Assembly (NCBI GenBank): GCA_028023455.1
Contig: JAQFVV010006231.1
Span: 9,562,036-9,626,035 of the forward strand
Reading direction: 5' to 3'
DNA from: Epiperipatus broadwayi
Taxonomy: Eukaryota > Onychophora > Udeonychophora > Euonychophora > Peripatidae
DNA: 64,000 bases
Made by a program: the position numbers and the translations under genes
Shown here: positions 36,301 to 50,634 of the stretch, piece by piece
Layout: every line of letters starts with the position of its first letter
Position numbering within the stretch: position 1 is the first letter of the stretch
Notes under the pieces: generated by a model
The model's database searches: none
The model's input: the letters and a program-made list of their open reading frames with translations, nothing else
What the model was told of the DNA's origin: nothing

Positions 36301-38095
36301 TACAAATTAAAAAATACTGAAAATAAAAATAATATCATTGATTATTTTTCAGAAATCTTATTTTAATTCCCAGCTAAAGAATAAATCTATTATTTGTTTT
36401 AAATTATACATTCATAAATTAAAAGCTAATTATTGTACAAATATAGCTTGTTTTTATAATTTAAAATAAGACATTTCTCTTTTATCACAAATACTGATAT
36501 AACTGCTATTTAGTTAACACAGATGTGACATAAATATAGTAAATAATATATAATAATTAAATATTAAGCTGAGAAATGTCATGTTTAATGAGAAAAATTG
36601 ATAGTTTGCAAGAGTGTGATCTCATATTAGAAACAGTAAATTAATTTGATTACAATGAGAAATATATGTGTACAAAACTTTATAAAGTTTAAAAAAATTG
36701 CCAAATATCAAGATCACAAATATTGTAAATAGATAAACAGAGTGAGAAAGAAAGAAAGTAATGCTCAGGGTATGATTCAGATGTTCAGCACACCCAGTTA
36801 AAAAACTTCCAAAATAACAAGTGAATATAATTTAAAAGCAGCATAATTATAGTGATTATTTTTTTACCTATTAGCTAGCTGTTATTGAATAAAAATATTA
36901 CTTAAGCTCGTAATGGGGAGACCTGTAGAAAAAACTAATACTTAATAAATATTCATATTACGTTTAGATTAGAAAAATTAAAATTATGAGTGAAAATCAC
37001 AATGATTAACCAGGCTTTTAAATAAGAGAAATTATTTTATAGAATGTTAAAACTGGAATTATGAAAAAGGCTTACTAAATGTTTATAGACTTTGTAAAAA
37101 AAAAAGAAAAAGAACTAATTAGAAAGTGTATGACTAATGATTATGATTAGTCATTGACATAAAATCTCATTCTGTATTGCTGTTATCATAAGGAATGAAC
37201 TTTTTCAAAATATTTGTTGACCTTTAAAACTTTTACTATAAGTTTCTCCAGACACACACACACACACAGACAATTGAAAGATCTGTAACTAGTTCTCAAA
37301 ATTTAGTTGTATTAATAATTATTTCAGTTTTAAATTAACTAATAATGGTTATTCTAATACACAAATATTAGTAAATAGTACTTTTTAATATAGACTTTTG
37401 CAAAAAGCAGATACCTGTTAAAAAGTGATTCACTATATCCGCATTGGTTTTAATTAAAATGCTTTTACTATTTTGAAAATTTTTTCAACAGTATACACTT
37501 ATCAGCTAAATTATACACTGAAAACCATTTTCTTTTTTTTCCCCATTCTATCTATTTACAGGTTTTTTTTTTTATATATTAGTATCTCTAGGAATACATA
37601 CACAATGTACACAAACAGACATTTTCTTGACATTAATAGCATAATCAATGGATTATATACTATTGATATTATTACATAACTCAAATCTGAATCAATTTTT
37701 TGTTTGCTTCACATATGCTTTTACTAAAAACTTTTGGATTTCTTTCTTTTTTAAAAGATAATTCTATATAGCAATAGGGCTTTATTTTATTTTTAATTAT
37801 CTGTTTTATATAGCATAGGTAGGGAGATATAAAGATAATTAGTTTAAATAAATAAACAAAGATAGGCAGGCAATGAGGCTGGAAATTGTTAGACAGATAG
37901 ACAAATAAATACAGAGAGATGAAAAGATATAACTCATTTATCAAATAATGTTACTTTTTTTTATAAGATTATCATTCAATTTTTATTTTGCTTGCTTTAA
38001 TTAATCCCTTTCCATTTTACTAATCAAACAAAATTTTATTAGTTAAAGAACTTTTGAATCTATTCATCTTTCCTATATAAGAAAATTAGTTTGGA
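33323..38095. other. AT-rich DNA, no gene seen
   Basis: Homopolymer and simple repeats, including a T-run/A-run palindrome at about 34610-34626 and (CA)n at 37252-37268. Open frames (33934-34125, 37473-37679, 37681-37944) are AT-driven with runs of F, I, K and Y and are not considered genes. Confidence 0.55.
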
Positions 38096-38400
38096 TTAAA
38101 AATGTTTTTCAATTTGGGCTAGTAGCATGACAGTAAAACAAAGAAGTAACACCTGGCTGCTACTGGAAAGGTGCATGAGATTCAAAGATCCAGATATACT
38201 GCTCCAAATTAAAAGTTCACCATTGATGAAAGTCATAAAATAAAAATTAGATAGGGAATATTGAATAGAATAGAACTGATGTGATGCACTGTGCCTTCTC
38301 TTTACCAGAGTCAGGAATCTCTCAGCCACTATGACCAGAGAAACCTGTTAGAATAGGGATTTAATAAGCATTACCACCTGGTATCTATTGATTTCTAAAG
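38096..38400 (+). repeat. Dispersed repeat family A, copy 3
   Basis: Carries GGTGCATGAGATTCAAAGAT (38171), CACCATTGATGAAAGTCATA (38219) and a right end GAATAGGGATTTAATAAGCA ... TATCTATTGATTTCT that parallels the right terminus of the 53-kb copy. The left end is not aligned. Non-coding. Confidence 0.55.
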
Positions 38401-41400
38401 ATTTCAGTAGGCGGTATAAATATAGTGAAAGAAAAATACTTTTCTGCTGAATAGCATAATGTAAGCAGGGACATGTGATGTCTTATAGATTTTAAATATT
38501 ATTAATTTTTTTTTGAATGATTACAAACGAGTGAACACATCATAATAAATACATATTCTTTCACAATTTAATATTAACTATATTATTTTTTTAAAATTTT
38601 GTTTATATTATAATCTTAATTTATTTATGTATAATATACACACAGAAAAGCATCTGTGTTTTATATATATATGCATGTTGAAAAGTGCTGCAAATAAGAA
38701 ATTCAGTAAGCGATATACACAAAAAAGAACTTGTAACAAAATATAGTCAGTAACATGGCTCAACTGCATAATAAATTATTGATAGATATTAATTATAATT
38801 AAATTTTAAAAATGTTCACATATTTTTTTGTCAAGCTGCATAAAACAACAACAAAATGAATTAAAGATATCTGATAAAAACAATAATAGTTTTTTAAATG
38901 AACATACAATTACAAACTAAATGTGAATGCTAACAAGTGAAGATAGTGAAGGAGTCTGAGTTTACTAAATATGCATTTTCATTGGAATTCTAGAAGGAAA
39001 GATTAATCTCTTTCATATTTTAAATAATACAGGTATATATTTTTATGGTATTGCTATTATATTTTGTAAAATCATTGAAAAATCACTGTGGCATACTGGG
39101 TGACATGACACCCCAGTAAGAGCTACATCCTAATATGTAATGATACAAAGTGATAAGTGCCATATCACTTATTGCTTATCAATGCCCACCAAAAACATTT
39201 AATTCACAAACTCAATCATTTGACCAATATATTAATTATTGTAACCATTATTGTCATCATCATCATCATTTGTTGTAATATTCTTTATGTTTATCTTATG
39301 CATGATATTATTTAAAGAACAAAATTTAAAACAAGTTTTTAAATTTACTTTTTAATTATTTGTTTTGCCTCTTATTACAATATATTGAAACAAAAATATG
39401 AATTTTTAATTAAATATAATTAAGTGAAAACACTAAATGTTTTCATTATTTAATAATTTAACAAGTTTACATAAACATGAGGTAGTCTAGCAAAATAGGG
39501 CCATCCTTCATTTTTTAATTAATGCCTAGAATATCTAACACCTATCACGAGTCTTTAAACAGCATATTTTTTAGTTTTTTCTTCCGAAATTGTAAAAATA
39601 AAGACTTTCTAATTCAATATTCTAATAACCCCACAAATAGTCATCATTTCTTCTTTTAAAAACTTATTTTATTTGAATCAAAACTCATTCACATTAAATA
39701 AATTTTTAAAAGAAAAAATTGGGGAATGTTTGCGGATAAAATTTCCGAAAGTAAAAAAAGGAAGAATATTAATATATAACGCAGAGATACTCATGTAATT
39801 TTTAATACATCAGTAAATAAATGCATTTATTAAATAAAGTACTCAGGGAAAATAAGCAGAGGCAATGTATCAAATAAATATCAGAAAACTAACTACTGTC
39901 CTGTCATTTGTTATTCTTAACTAAAAAAAAAATCCGATTAATCAACTTCCTTTGTAAAAGATACATAACAGTTTTAAATGTATAAATTTTATATATTATT
40001 GGAAAGTAGGAAAAAAAATATATAAAATTTTCATACAACAAAATATTTAATTACCTATTTTCTTATGATCTTCCTAGTGATTACTTTTTGTCACGTGTTA
40101 TTTAGTGCAATGGAACAGTGGCGGACTCTAAAGCTAAATATTTATAGATGGCAACCCAATCTATTATTTTTTGTATTCAAACGTCTTGATCTCTCGTTTG
40201 ACAAACCATTCCATTATTATTATTATTTTGGTTATAAGATGACAATTTAAATTTACAATATTGCTGATTTGAAAAGAAAATACAGAACAGTTAGTTTTAG
40301 TTATATCGTTTGCAAATATTTATAAAGAGTGAATATATATATATGTTTCTTAAGATGATAGTTTAAGTTTATAATATTAGTTAAAACACTTTCAAATAAG
40401 ATACAAACATTATTCAACTGCTTTACATTAATAAAGATTAAGATTTACTAGAATATTTTTGACAGTGAGATAAATGTATATTAAAAAAAAAAAGAAGATA
40501 TTTTTTATTATAAGGATTAATCATCCAGAAAATGCATCCATTAATGTTTAAATTATGCACACTTAGAAATAAATAGGCTGGAATTAACTAAACAAACAAA
40601 GTAATAAGTAAATTAAAATAATGATTAAAAAAGATATATTGTTGAATGGCAACAGCAAATATTAATATCAAATAGTTTCAAACTAATTTACTGTTTCATT
40701 AGTAAAAATTAAAAAAGATAACTTCAGAATTGTGAAATGATTCATTCACTGACTATTTGAATTTTTTTTTCCTTCATATTTTGGATTCTGCCTGTAATTC
40801 TTGCAATAACAACAAAATAGCATATATATTCAAACTAAACATTATGATATATAATTTTACAAAATATGCCTTTCATATATATATATATATATATATTCAT
40901 AGACCTGATATATGACATGATTGAAGCATCGGAAAGGAAGTAGATATTATGATAAATAAATTTTAAAAGGAAAGATGAAATACATGATTATATATGTATT
41001 AATTAGTTCTTATCTGAAAAAATATAAAATAAAACTAAAATGAATACAAAAATGGCAAACAAAACAATTCATATATAAGGAGTGATGCACTAGTATTTTA
41101 TAAAAAAATGTAATTTATTATTAGGTAGTTTATAAGAAGTTTTAATAGTGGAAGTGCCAAAGCTAGGTTATGAGCCTAGACATTTCTAGACTCTGCCATT
41201 CCATCCATACATCAAATCATATAAGACATGCACTAGTGTTAATACATCTTAACAGAATTAATAATTATTTAATATGGCAGGTATTTATCTTTATTTCAAG
41301 ACAAAAAAATGCACTATCATGGATATGAATTCTGTGTAAGTTCATCCAATATTTTCAAAATAATTTTAATTGCAATTTTTTTTCAAATAAAATGACCATT

Positions 41401-42134
41401 CTTTAGTTCAATTTTACATTTCAAGCTATATCAACCTAGAATACTTTTTCTTATTTTATATACTATCAAAAACTATACCGATCAGTTTACTAACTTAATT
41501 ATAAACAATCTCATTTAAAATTCTTTATTATATAAAAATTCATAAAAATTGATTTAAATCATTTTTGCTACCATTTATTATTGTGAACACAATTCTTTTC
41601 AAAATCCAATTTGTCATTTAAAATTATAGCCCTTTTAAATCAAACTCTACAATTCACATCATATGCTACAGATAAAATGTACAAATTAAATGAAAACTCT
41701 TAAGTCACATCTAAATTTCAATAAAGAGCATCATAATGGGAAAAGAATTAGGATTTTTCTTGTCAAGTAACTATTAATAAATGGGTAGCTAATAAGCATC
41801 TACCCATTTTTTAGAATACAACAAAGAACAATTGTGAATTTCCCACAATTCTCATCCAACCTAATGGAACATTGACTTAGCCAGTTGAATACTGCCTTCA
41901 TTGATTTCTGGAGAAGGATGGTAGAGAGAACTTTATCATACAATGGGCTATTTAAAAATTGTTTCACTATTGCCCAATGCATTCAGAAGTATATTTACTC
42001 CTATTTATTTCATACAAAAATCGTGCTTTGCAATCTCCAGAAAATGGTCTATATGAAAGAAAACTTTGAATAAATTTTGCATAATTACTGCTAAGCTTCA
42101 CTTAAAATTCTCAATGTAAGTCAACACTCCCAAG
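38401..42134. other. AT-rich DNA, no gene seen
   Basis: Simple repeats only ((TA)n near 40878-40895, (CAT)n near 39257-39270). Short open frames at 40065-40250 and 41885-42073 are unrecognised and probably chance. Confidence 0.5.
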
Positions 42135-42190
42135 ATAGGTTATGAATATGGAGATCTAAGTTCTCTGAAAGCGCTAAACCTTATAATTCT
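42135..42190 (+). repeat. Fragment related to the 5.7-6.4 kb palindrome
   Basis: CTCTGAAAGCGCTAAACCT (42163-42181) is identical to 6304-6322, and the preceding 25-30 bp (GGTTATGAATATGGAG) is similar to that arm (GGTATGATTATGGAG). This shows the palindrome arm belongs to a dispersed repeat. Confidence 0.6.
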
Positions 42191-43960
42191 TTTCTAATAA
42201 TACTAAGCTTCACTTTTTTTGCATAAAGTGCAATTTAAAACTTAATACAAGTTAGTAAATCTTTATCCTATTCCAGATCCATCTAGAGTAAACTTGGATA
42301 ATCAATGAATATCAAATGATACAGTACTATAAAATCATCTCTAGACTGACTATTTTTTCTGGTTTTTGCCTTAGTAAAGACAAATATCTTAGAAGCATAA
42401 TGAGTAAATAAATGAGAGGTACACGTCCCACATTTATGACTCAATATATCTTATGCGAGCAAATTCTTAGTTGCTGATTAATTAAAAAGCTATAAAATTT
42501 TATTTCAACAATTTTGAATTTTTTATGACAATAGAAATGCCAAATTCAATCCATTCACTGTTAAGAACAAATCAGTTATTGCCTGTTTGAAGAAGAAAAG
42601 ATGTGTGTTAAAACCTACATAGTTCAGCCTCCAACACATAGAAATAAAGTGATTAAAAAAATTAATGTTCCACACTTAATTTCTACCAAATTTATTACTC
42701 ATTATACATGCATTATATAATTGGAACTGATACATTTAGATCTTCAAGAACAAACTCTTTATTTTATTTTAGTGCTTCATACCTATTGAAATTTTCAGTA
42801 ACAATAGATGTTAGTGCTTATTAAAACCATATCCAGTATTATACATCCACATCTTCAAATTACTTTCTGATTTATAGCTTTCATCAATGAGAAGCTTATA
42901 GCTGGACCAAATAAATTATAATATACAAAACATTAGCAAGTGCTATGTTTATGACTTTGTTTGAATAACATTATGTAGAGTAAAACTTTTTTGTATAGTT
43001 TTCCAACTAGTTAGTATGAATGTTTTCTTTAGTCTATGATATGCTTATCATTTATACCATGAAAGCTATACTGATTAATAAAAAAATAATAATGTGAACT
43101 AAAAAATAAAAAAAAACTGATAGTTAAAAGCCAATTTGCTATATATTTTCCAACTTGTTATGCGTAACAATGAAATAAAGATACAGAAAGATGATTGACT
43201 CAAAAGGGATCTATTTGGTTAAAGTTTGATAAAGTAAATTTGCTTGATCATGTGTGTAGTAATTATGTTTCATACAATTACTGATGATGACAGTGAACTC
43301 ATGAGCAAGTAATGCTTAGTTTCCCTAGAATTAATTATTATTTACCTCCAATAGAGTCTCCATTTACTTAATTTCATAATTTTTAGAAATTCTGTACAAT
43401 TAATAATATAATTTAATCAAATGGCTTTACTGCTTGACACAATTAAAGGATATATAATAAAATTTATAATTAGAGTGGGGGAAGTGACGCAAACCTAAGT
43501 TTGATCTATTTTAAATAGCTATAAGCTCAATTGGCAAAATAATTTTTAATGATATATATATACTGTACCGGTCAAAATAGTATGCTCACTTAACAAGATT
43601 CAAATCCTAAGCAAAAGTACCTCGAATCCGATCATGCTCGAGATACACAGGTCTGGAGCAGTCCTGAATTCTAATCTATTTGCCTATTCTTCGAATCTCT
43701 GACCCAATGAACAACAATTCTGATGACACAGTAAAATTATTTTAAATCTGTGCCCAGAAGCAAAGCGGTAGAGCATAAGATCAGATTGATGATGATGATC
43801 GAGGTCGGAGTAGCCCAGGAATTACATTTGTGACAGTTATATTTATTAATGCTAAGCTCTTAGCTAAAGAAAATAGTTCTAAATATTAACTAGAAACCAA
43901 TAATTCAACGACAAACCAGGATTTACATGAAATAGATATATTTAATAAATATTAAACAAA
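42191..43960. other. AT-rich DNA; possible decayed short repeats
   Basis: 43560-43850 is GC-richer, with tRNA-like scraps (AAGCGGTAGAGCAT at 43763, GATTCAAATCC at 43599), but no A box/B box pair with correct spacing, so no element is called. Confidence 0.4.
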
Positions 43961-46000
43961 CGCATATATATATATATATTTATTACAAAATGTTTCACGC
44001 TTGGGATGGCATTGTTTATTTACAAGACTTGGGAATTTGTTGTATAAAATCCCCTCTATCACTCATTTAATAAATACAATTTTACAGATACAATTTTATA
44101 GTGTTTTATAACTTGTGCGGAGTTGATAAGCTAATTCAAGAAAACTTTTGCTGCGAAACCTCGTGGATGCCGAAAATAAATATAAAAGATCGTGACAGTT
44201 TTAACAGTAAATGATTTAGTTGATAACGGGCAAAATATATGATTTCAATCATGTATTTCTTAGGAGAAACATTATTTATACTTTTATTCGCATTGTTTGG
44301 CAAAGACGTCTTTTAGAAATAAGAAACAAACAATGCGCTTTATTTACTAGAGTAAGTTATGCAGTCATTAATATAAATTAGATTTACGCCTATAGGAATC
44401 GATAACATTTTTTAAAAGAAATCAGCTTAACTCAATGAACTAAATGTATTTTTACGAAATGAATCATTATCTTTAACATATTATTGCAACTTACTAAAGG
44501 TTAGGTGGACGGTAACGGTACTAGCATACAATAACAAAATAAAACCTCATGGCGATTGTGGATATTTTATCATTTTAAAAGAATATTTGAAACGAACTTA
44601 GATTGGATATGTCCGTGCATTCTGGCAGAGCGATATCAAGGGAGAGGCTGAGTTTGAGATCCCAGATCATCATGTACTGCCATCCACAGCACATAATCCT
44701 CATAAACTTTACGTTCATAGGAAGTAGTGTTCCTGATTACGAACAATTTTAAAAGTAGGATGGGAGCTTTAGACATTCCCTATGACTAAACAGTCGAGAA
44801 ATGGAGAAGATAAAATATCAGAATAAAGTGGATTTTATGCCAGCAACGTTATTAGACATGAATATAATCTTATAACATAATTTTCATTATTTTAAAACTT
44901 GGAAATTGTCTAACCTCTTGCACAATAATCTGTTTTCAATCCTGAGTCATTTACCAAAGTGTAATAAAATAATAACTCTATTCTATATCATTAAACTAAT
45001 AAAATTTACATTTAAGTTCAATTCCCATATATGTATTAACTAAAGAATTAGCCCTCCAGGCAATGGTAAGAGAAGGTGGAATTTTATCTTAAGTGTCGCA
45101 ATCTTTTATAAAGGCAACTAAACAACAAAATAAAATAAGCATCCATGATAAAATACTTTTAAGTATACAACCAACCTAGCGAACGATTTCTATTTTAAAT
45201 AAACAAATGAATATAATTTTACTAATGAATTTAATTGAAGTCGTGAGATTGATTGATACCGACATATTAGAGAAAATAATACATATATTAAACAAAATAA
45301 GTTGTATACATTTAATTTAGCCGCATAAAGTTATATAAACATAAATTAAGCATGAAAGCAAACGTATATTTAGAATTACATAAGTATTAATAAAGGATTA
45401 TAGAGAGAGAGAGTTTACGAGCAAAACTAGAAAAATATCATAAATGGATCTATGAATTAATTTAGCTACAAATTATAAATCACCCGTGAATGTTCATATT
45501 AAGGCAGCTCTAAATTACATGATTTTACCTAAGATATCAGCATAGCAGCGGGCAGGCAGGTTGGCAACTCCACGTCATCCCACATAGCCGGTAAGATGGA
45601 ATTTTGACGGCTGGTAGACAGTTCTTCGAGAGAAGAAGAAAAAGGTGAAAAGATTCCTCTACTCACGCTCCATTGCACTAAACTTCTCTTGACTTCTTAA
45701 ATGATGGTCTGGCAACACTTTTTGAATCAGGAACGTAAAAGTGACCAACAGATCAAGTGAAAGTAACTAATTGATTTATCAAGTAATTAACTTATCAAGT
45801 GAAAATCACCGACTGCCCTTACAAGGTCTTACGGGCTCTTTTTATACACTATCTCTATAATCCCTTTACAAACAACATTTAATTAACATGTTTTTATACA
45901 GATAAGGTTCAAAATACCATTTTTAGCTATTTTAAATCATTCGACAAAACAAGCTGAATTTAAGCAAAGATTATTTTAGCATTTCGAGCCTCCCCCATTC
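43961..46000. other. CpG-retaining region, possible promoter or first exon
   Basis: CpG is scarce in most of the window but frequent here, especially about 44110-44430 and 45480-45840 (roughly ten CpGs in the latter). On the minus strand, GCAATGGAGC is followed directly by GTGAGTAG (45657-45674), a consensus splice donor just after an ATG. On the plus strand CCG is followed by GTAAGA (45589-45597). No downstream exon could be tied to either. A transcription start is possible but unproven. Confidence 0.3.
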
Positions 46001-47923
46001 TTCTTTGTTGTCACTTTAAATACACACAGATATAAAAATAATTACAAATATATAAGCAAATGTATTTTCATAGCAATAAAATTATTGCTTTCGTCATAAT
46101 ATATATATGCATCACTCAAACTACTGTTTCATTTTTACTAAACAAAAATTAATTTTACTAATCTTTAGAATGATTCGGCATAGAGTGTGTAAGTGAATAG
46201 CTTATATTTATAGCAAGGTCTGAATTGCAGACCCCTAGGAGGTTAGTGTAGATGGTGAAACATCGATGATGATTAGACATCGATTGCTTCAATACTGAAA
46301 TAGATATTTTGTATTTATTTCATGACCATTCATGCAGTTTCATCCACGGGAGGGTTGGTTTCAAATAGTATGTGGTGCAGAGTACAATAATAAAAGTAGC
46401 TTTAGAATATTTAAAGAGATTTAGATTGTGATATATAAATATATTATGCGTATGCATTTTTGTGTCCCTTGTGGAGAAATAATAAAAGTTAATAATAAAG
46501 TAAAATTATAGTTTATATCCCCTCACCCCCCCAAAAAGAGTTTTTTAAAATTGGTCATACATATGAATTTATCTAAAGTATAAGAAAAAAAGAGTGAGGT
46601 CACACAGCATATGTATAAGCTGTGTGTTTCCTGAAGAAAAAAAAAAGAAGTTCAAGCTGAGCATAAGGGTAACATAACTTTCGGCAATTAGGAATTTGGA
46701 ACTTCCACCAACTGTGTGAAATCTACAGTGAAGCTCTTTTTTTTTTGCAACTGAATATGTCATTCTAAAAGGAGCTTTTATTCACAATTAGACATCCAAT
46801 TATAATGAAATGATAGAAAAACTTATAAGTGGCCTTCTAGCTTTGACATGTCAAAAATCCTAAGATATGAATTGAATAAACATCTTAAGAAGCTATGTAA
46901 TAATTTCTACCAAGAAACAGCTTTTACAGCATATAAGTTATTTGAATCAAAACTAATTTTTAATTATTTGCTAAAATATCTTTCATAATTTATTAACACT
47001 ACCTTAGGATAAATTGACGGGTATTATTTTTAAAAACGATTAAACTATTTTGCTCTGACCTCATGAATAAGCATATCTTTCTAATTAATCTTACAAGTGA
47101 TTATGTATATAATAAAAATATATATTATAAATTGATGATTAAAATGTACATATATGCTTTTGGAGAAGCAAATGATTTGTGTTACAACTGATTTAAAAGT
47201 GATGACTTGAATTGAATCATAGTTTAATTTATTTTAGTATTTAATCTTGGCTTAAAAGAATGTAGAACACAAATCTTTGCTATTTTTATTTAATATTCCT
47301 TTAAAAAAATGGTTTAGGTTATATAAAAAAAATCTTTTCAAGCTGTCTCCTTTTGAATATAGGCAATTATTATCCAGAAAAACAAAACAGTATAATAGTA
47401 ATATTTTAGGTCATAATATAATTCTAAGATTTAGGTAGATTAGCCTGACAGTACAATATGTGCACATATATAAATATATGCCAATGTGTGAGAAATGATC
47501 AAGAACTAAAATAAAAGAAAGCACTATAATCCTTTTAATTTCAAATTAAGAGCACAAACTGTTCATTATCATAAACATAATTGAAATTAATTTTATAGAG
47601 TTTTAGACCCTTATATTAATCAACACTGAAGGTACTAGTAAGGATACTCTTTTATAAGAGATAGGATCCAAAGCCTGACCATCTCAATGAATTACTATTA
47701 GTTTATGGAAGTTATCAGTGAAATTACACATATCACATGATAACCAGTTTTGCCTCTGTGAAATTATACATAGTTATGTAATATGTTTACCAGAATTTAT
47801 AGGAGAACTATACTAGTAGATGAAAACTTTATTTTTGGAGGATGTATGCAATGATTGTGAATCGAAATGACTAAATAAACAGATTATATTTTTGGAAGGT
47901 CATTTAAAATAAAAATTATACGC
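46001..47923. other. AT-rich DNA, no gene seen
   Basis: An open frame of 64 residues on the minus strand (46763-46569) is unrecognised. No other support for a gene. Confidence 0.5.
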
Positions 47924-48089
47924 TAGTTGCATTAAAGGCATTAGGTATTTGTTGATGATAATCATTGCTTGCTTATAACATTATGCTAAACTCTGTGGTT
48001 TATGCAAGTTGCATTAAAGGCATTGGGTATTTGTTGATGGTAATCATTGTTTTCTTATAACATTATGCTAAACTCTGTGGTTTATATAA
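47924..48089. repeat. Tandem duplication, 82-bp period, two copies
   Basis: AGTTGCATTAAAGGCATT at 47925 recurs at 48007, and both copies end ATGCTAAACTCTGTGGTTTA. Only a handful of differences, so the duplication is recent. Confidence 0.93.
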
Positions 48090-50634
48090 GTAACATTTAT
48101 AGTTTTAGTCTTATAGAAATATAGGGCATTTTTCAATGACATTTGAATGTTACAATTAAGTTGCACCTTGTCTTTCTATACATGCTTGTGAAACATATTG
48201 CTTATTGCTAATTTGAAAAATGATAGTTTGATAAGCATTATAGGGATTAAATATAATTGAAATGTATTAAATCAAGAAAGGATAACTAAAATGTCTTATT
48301 ACATAAAATGCCGAGTAGAATGGGTAATAATTTTGGATATTTGAAATAAAAAACTGTATACAGTGTAAATTATTTGATCACTAATCTGTAAATAAATCAT
48401 TTCATTTATTAAATATTGTTGGAGTTCTATGTAATATATAAACACTGTCAAGTCAGAGTACTAATCCCATGGCATTTCATCTAGGAATAATTCAGGTGAT
48501 CCTTGATTTGTCCAATTATGAATTGAGGGTGATGTACTGGATAATGTTTTATCATTGAGTTTAAAGAGAAATAATATAAAGCTTGGCAGTGTTATGAAAA
48601 AATATTTATAAACTATATTAATTATAGAGACAAGGATACCTATAGAACTTTTCCAATGTCACCCACCACATTAAGACCAGATTGTGAATCATTATCATCA
48701 TTATTAACTCAATCCTGAAGGCTAGAGTATTTTCTTTATTTTTTTAATGTTGTTATAATTATTTTAGAATATAAACATAGATAAGATTGTGTTTCAAAGT
48801 GCATTTATATCACCACACTCCACTGAACAAAATATTATATATGCAGATTCATACGATTTCAAATATTTAAAATTCCTTTTTCCAGAATCTGGATGAAAAA
48901 AAAACTTTTATTAGTGATGCCGTCAGTATTTCGTAAGATGAGGGTTGGGCAAATGATTTAAGAAATAGGACGCAATACCAATCTCTTTTATTTAGTGTAG
49001 AATATACACACATGTATCATTTATAAATCATGGCATTACGCATTGAAAAACAAAACATTCTATAAATGCATGTATATATAAATCAATCTTTATAATAAAA
49101 GAAATACATCGATGTTTCAGTAGAATGATAAATTTCTATATTTTTAATAATCATTAATGTCATTTAAATGAAAATTTAATTATTAAAATATAGCGTTGAG
49201 AAAATGATAACTGGATAAATTCCTTTAATCTGCTCCGCGTTTGGAATGATAGTGATGATCAATTTGGTGAATTTCTCCTGGCCTACTTTTTGAAGAGCTG
49301 CTATCAGATGCAAAGACGGGGAAAAGCTTTATTATTATTCTTGAAAACTTTATCCACAAACTGCTTATCAGAATGTATTGTTGTTTGATGATTGATGCGC
49401 CATCTTGGAAAGTTGAAAAATAAATTTTACAACACTTAGTTTTGCTGATAAAGATATTTTTAACAAACTATTCTCGAAAAAAATAATATTTTATTATTTT
49501 GATTAGATTGGAAAAATATTCGTTTTTTTTTTTAAAATACTAGATTTAATATATATAATGCAATAATGTCATCCTTTTTCATCAATTATTGCTGACTTCA
49601 ATTGCAATCATTCGGCAAGGGGTATAACTTTAAATACTCTACTATAGGACATAAAGTGTATCAAGATTCCTCCACTGATAAATAGTGAAAATCTCATCTA
49701 TTTGAAACATTACAAACTTTTATTAAGATTTGACAAGTAAATATACTATCAATTATGCCATGAAATTCTTTAATTAAGAGAAATTTATATATAAATAAAA
49801 CCAAATACTAAAAACATTTCATATATTTCTAAGACATATAAGTTTGCAATATGTAGAAAAAAGCATAAAATAAAAATAATATATATATATAGAAAAATCT
49901 TCTATACACATAGATACATAAATATCATAAACTTACAAATAATAAATAACAACTGTTGATGCAAAAAAACTTTTCTAAAGTGCAAGTATCAGAAACTTTA
50001 CCCCCCCCTCCAGATTAAGTTGATATCTAGAAAGAAAAACTAAATATAGAATGTCATATGTTATACTACAACAATTCAACAGACAAAGAAGTTTCTTATT
50101 GTAATCAATAGAAAAATAATCGTTTCTTGCATAGTTTTCATACCAGATATGGAAATTTTATATGCAGTGCTGCTGAGCAGTATAAGTTTGGATTAGTGGA
50201 CTTGTAAAGTATTTCTATACTCATTATTTAATTTATTAATGGATATTGTTTTAAAATAATTAATTAAATAAAAAAAAAATTCATTACCTACTCGTATTTG
50301 CTTGATTATGAAAAAATTTGCATTGCTAAATAGCAGAAAATTCATCATAAAATATTTCTTATTCATATCACTTAGAATCTTTGGTCTAATGTAAAAAAAA
50401 ATAAAAAAAATCATTGATATTCTTTTTTTGCTCACATAGACAAAAGATTAGTAAAGAATTGCAATTTTTTTGCTTTACATTTCATACATACTTGAGACTC
50501 AATAACGAATAAACTGACTTGACTTTTCAATGTTTTTTGTTATAACAAATTAGTGATATAACATTGCATGGATGTTAAAATTATCAAGGTTTTTGTCTTT
50601 TTTTCTCTTTCAAATTGAATCTTTAGTATGGACC
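48090..50634. other. AT-rich DNA, no gene seen
   Basis: A GC-richer patch at 49225-49420 includes CGCCATCTTGG (minus strand CCAAGATGGCG, a YY1-like motif), but its minus-strand ATG frame stops after 11 codons. Otherwise simple AT-rich DNA with a short C-run near 50000-50009. Confidence 0.45.

Noticed and set aside
43750-43800. tRNA-like scrap (AAGCAAAGCGGTAGAGCATAAG)
   Set aside because: Resembles the D-arm of a tRNA, but no acceptor pairing, anticodon arm or B box at the right distance was found.
44600-44680. B-box-like GAGTTTGAGATCCC
   Set aside because: No A box at a suitable distance and no target duplication or tail; insufficient for a SINE call.
46569-46763. 64-residue minus-strand frame (MTYSVAKKKELHCRFHTVGG...)
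   Set aside because: Start and end lie in homopolymer-rich DNA, no domain is recognised and no splice or promoter context supports it.
49390-49410. CCAAGATGGCG on the minus strand, like a YY1 site at a start codon
   Set aside because: The frame from this ATG ends after 11 codons and no splice donor follows; one motif alone does not support a promoter.
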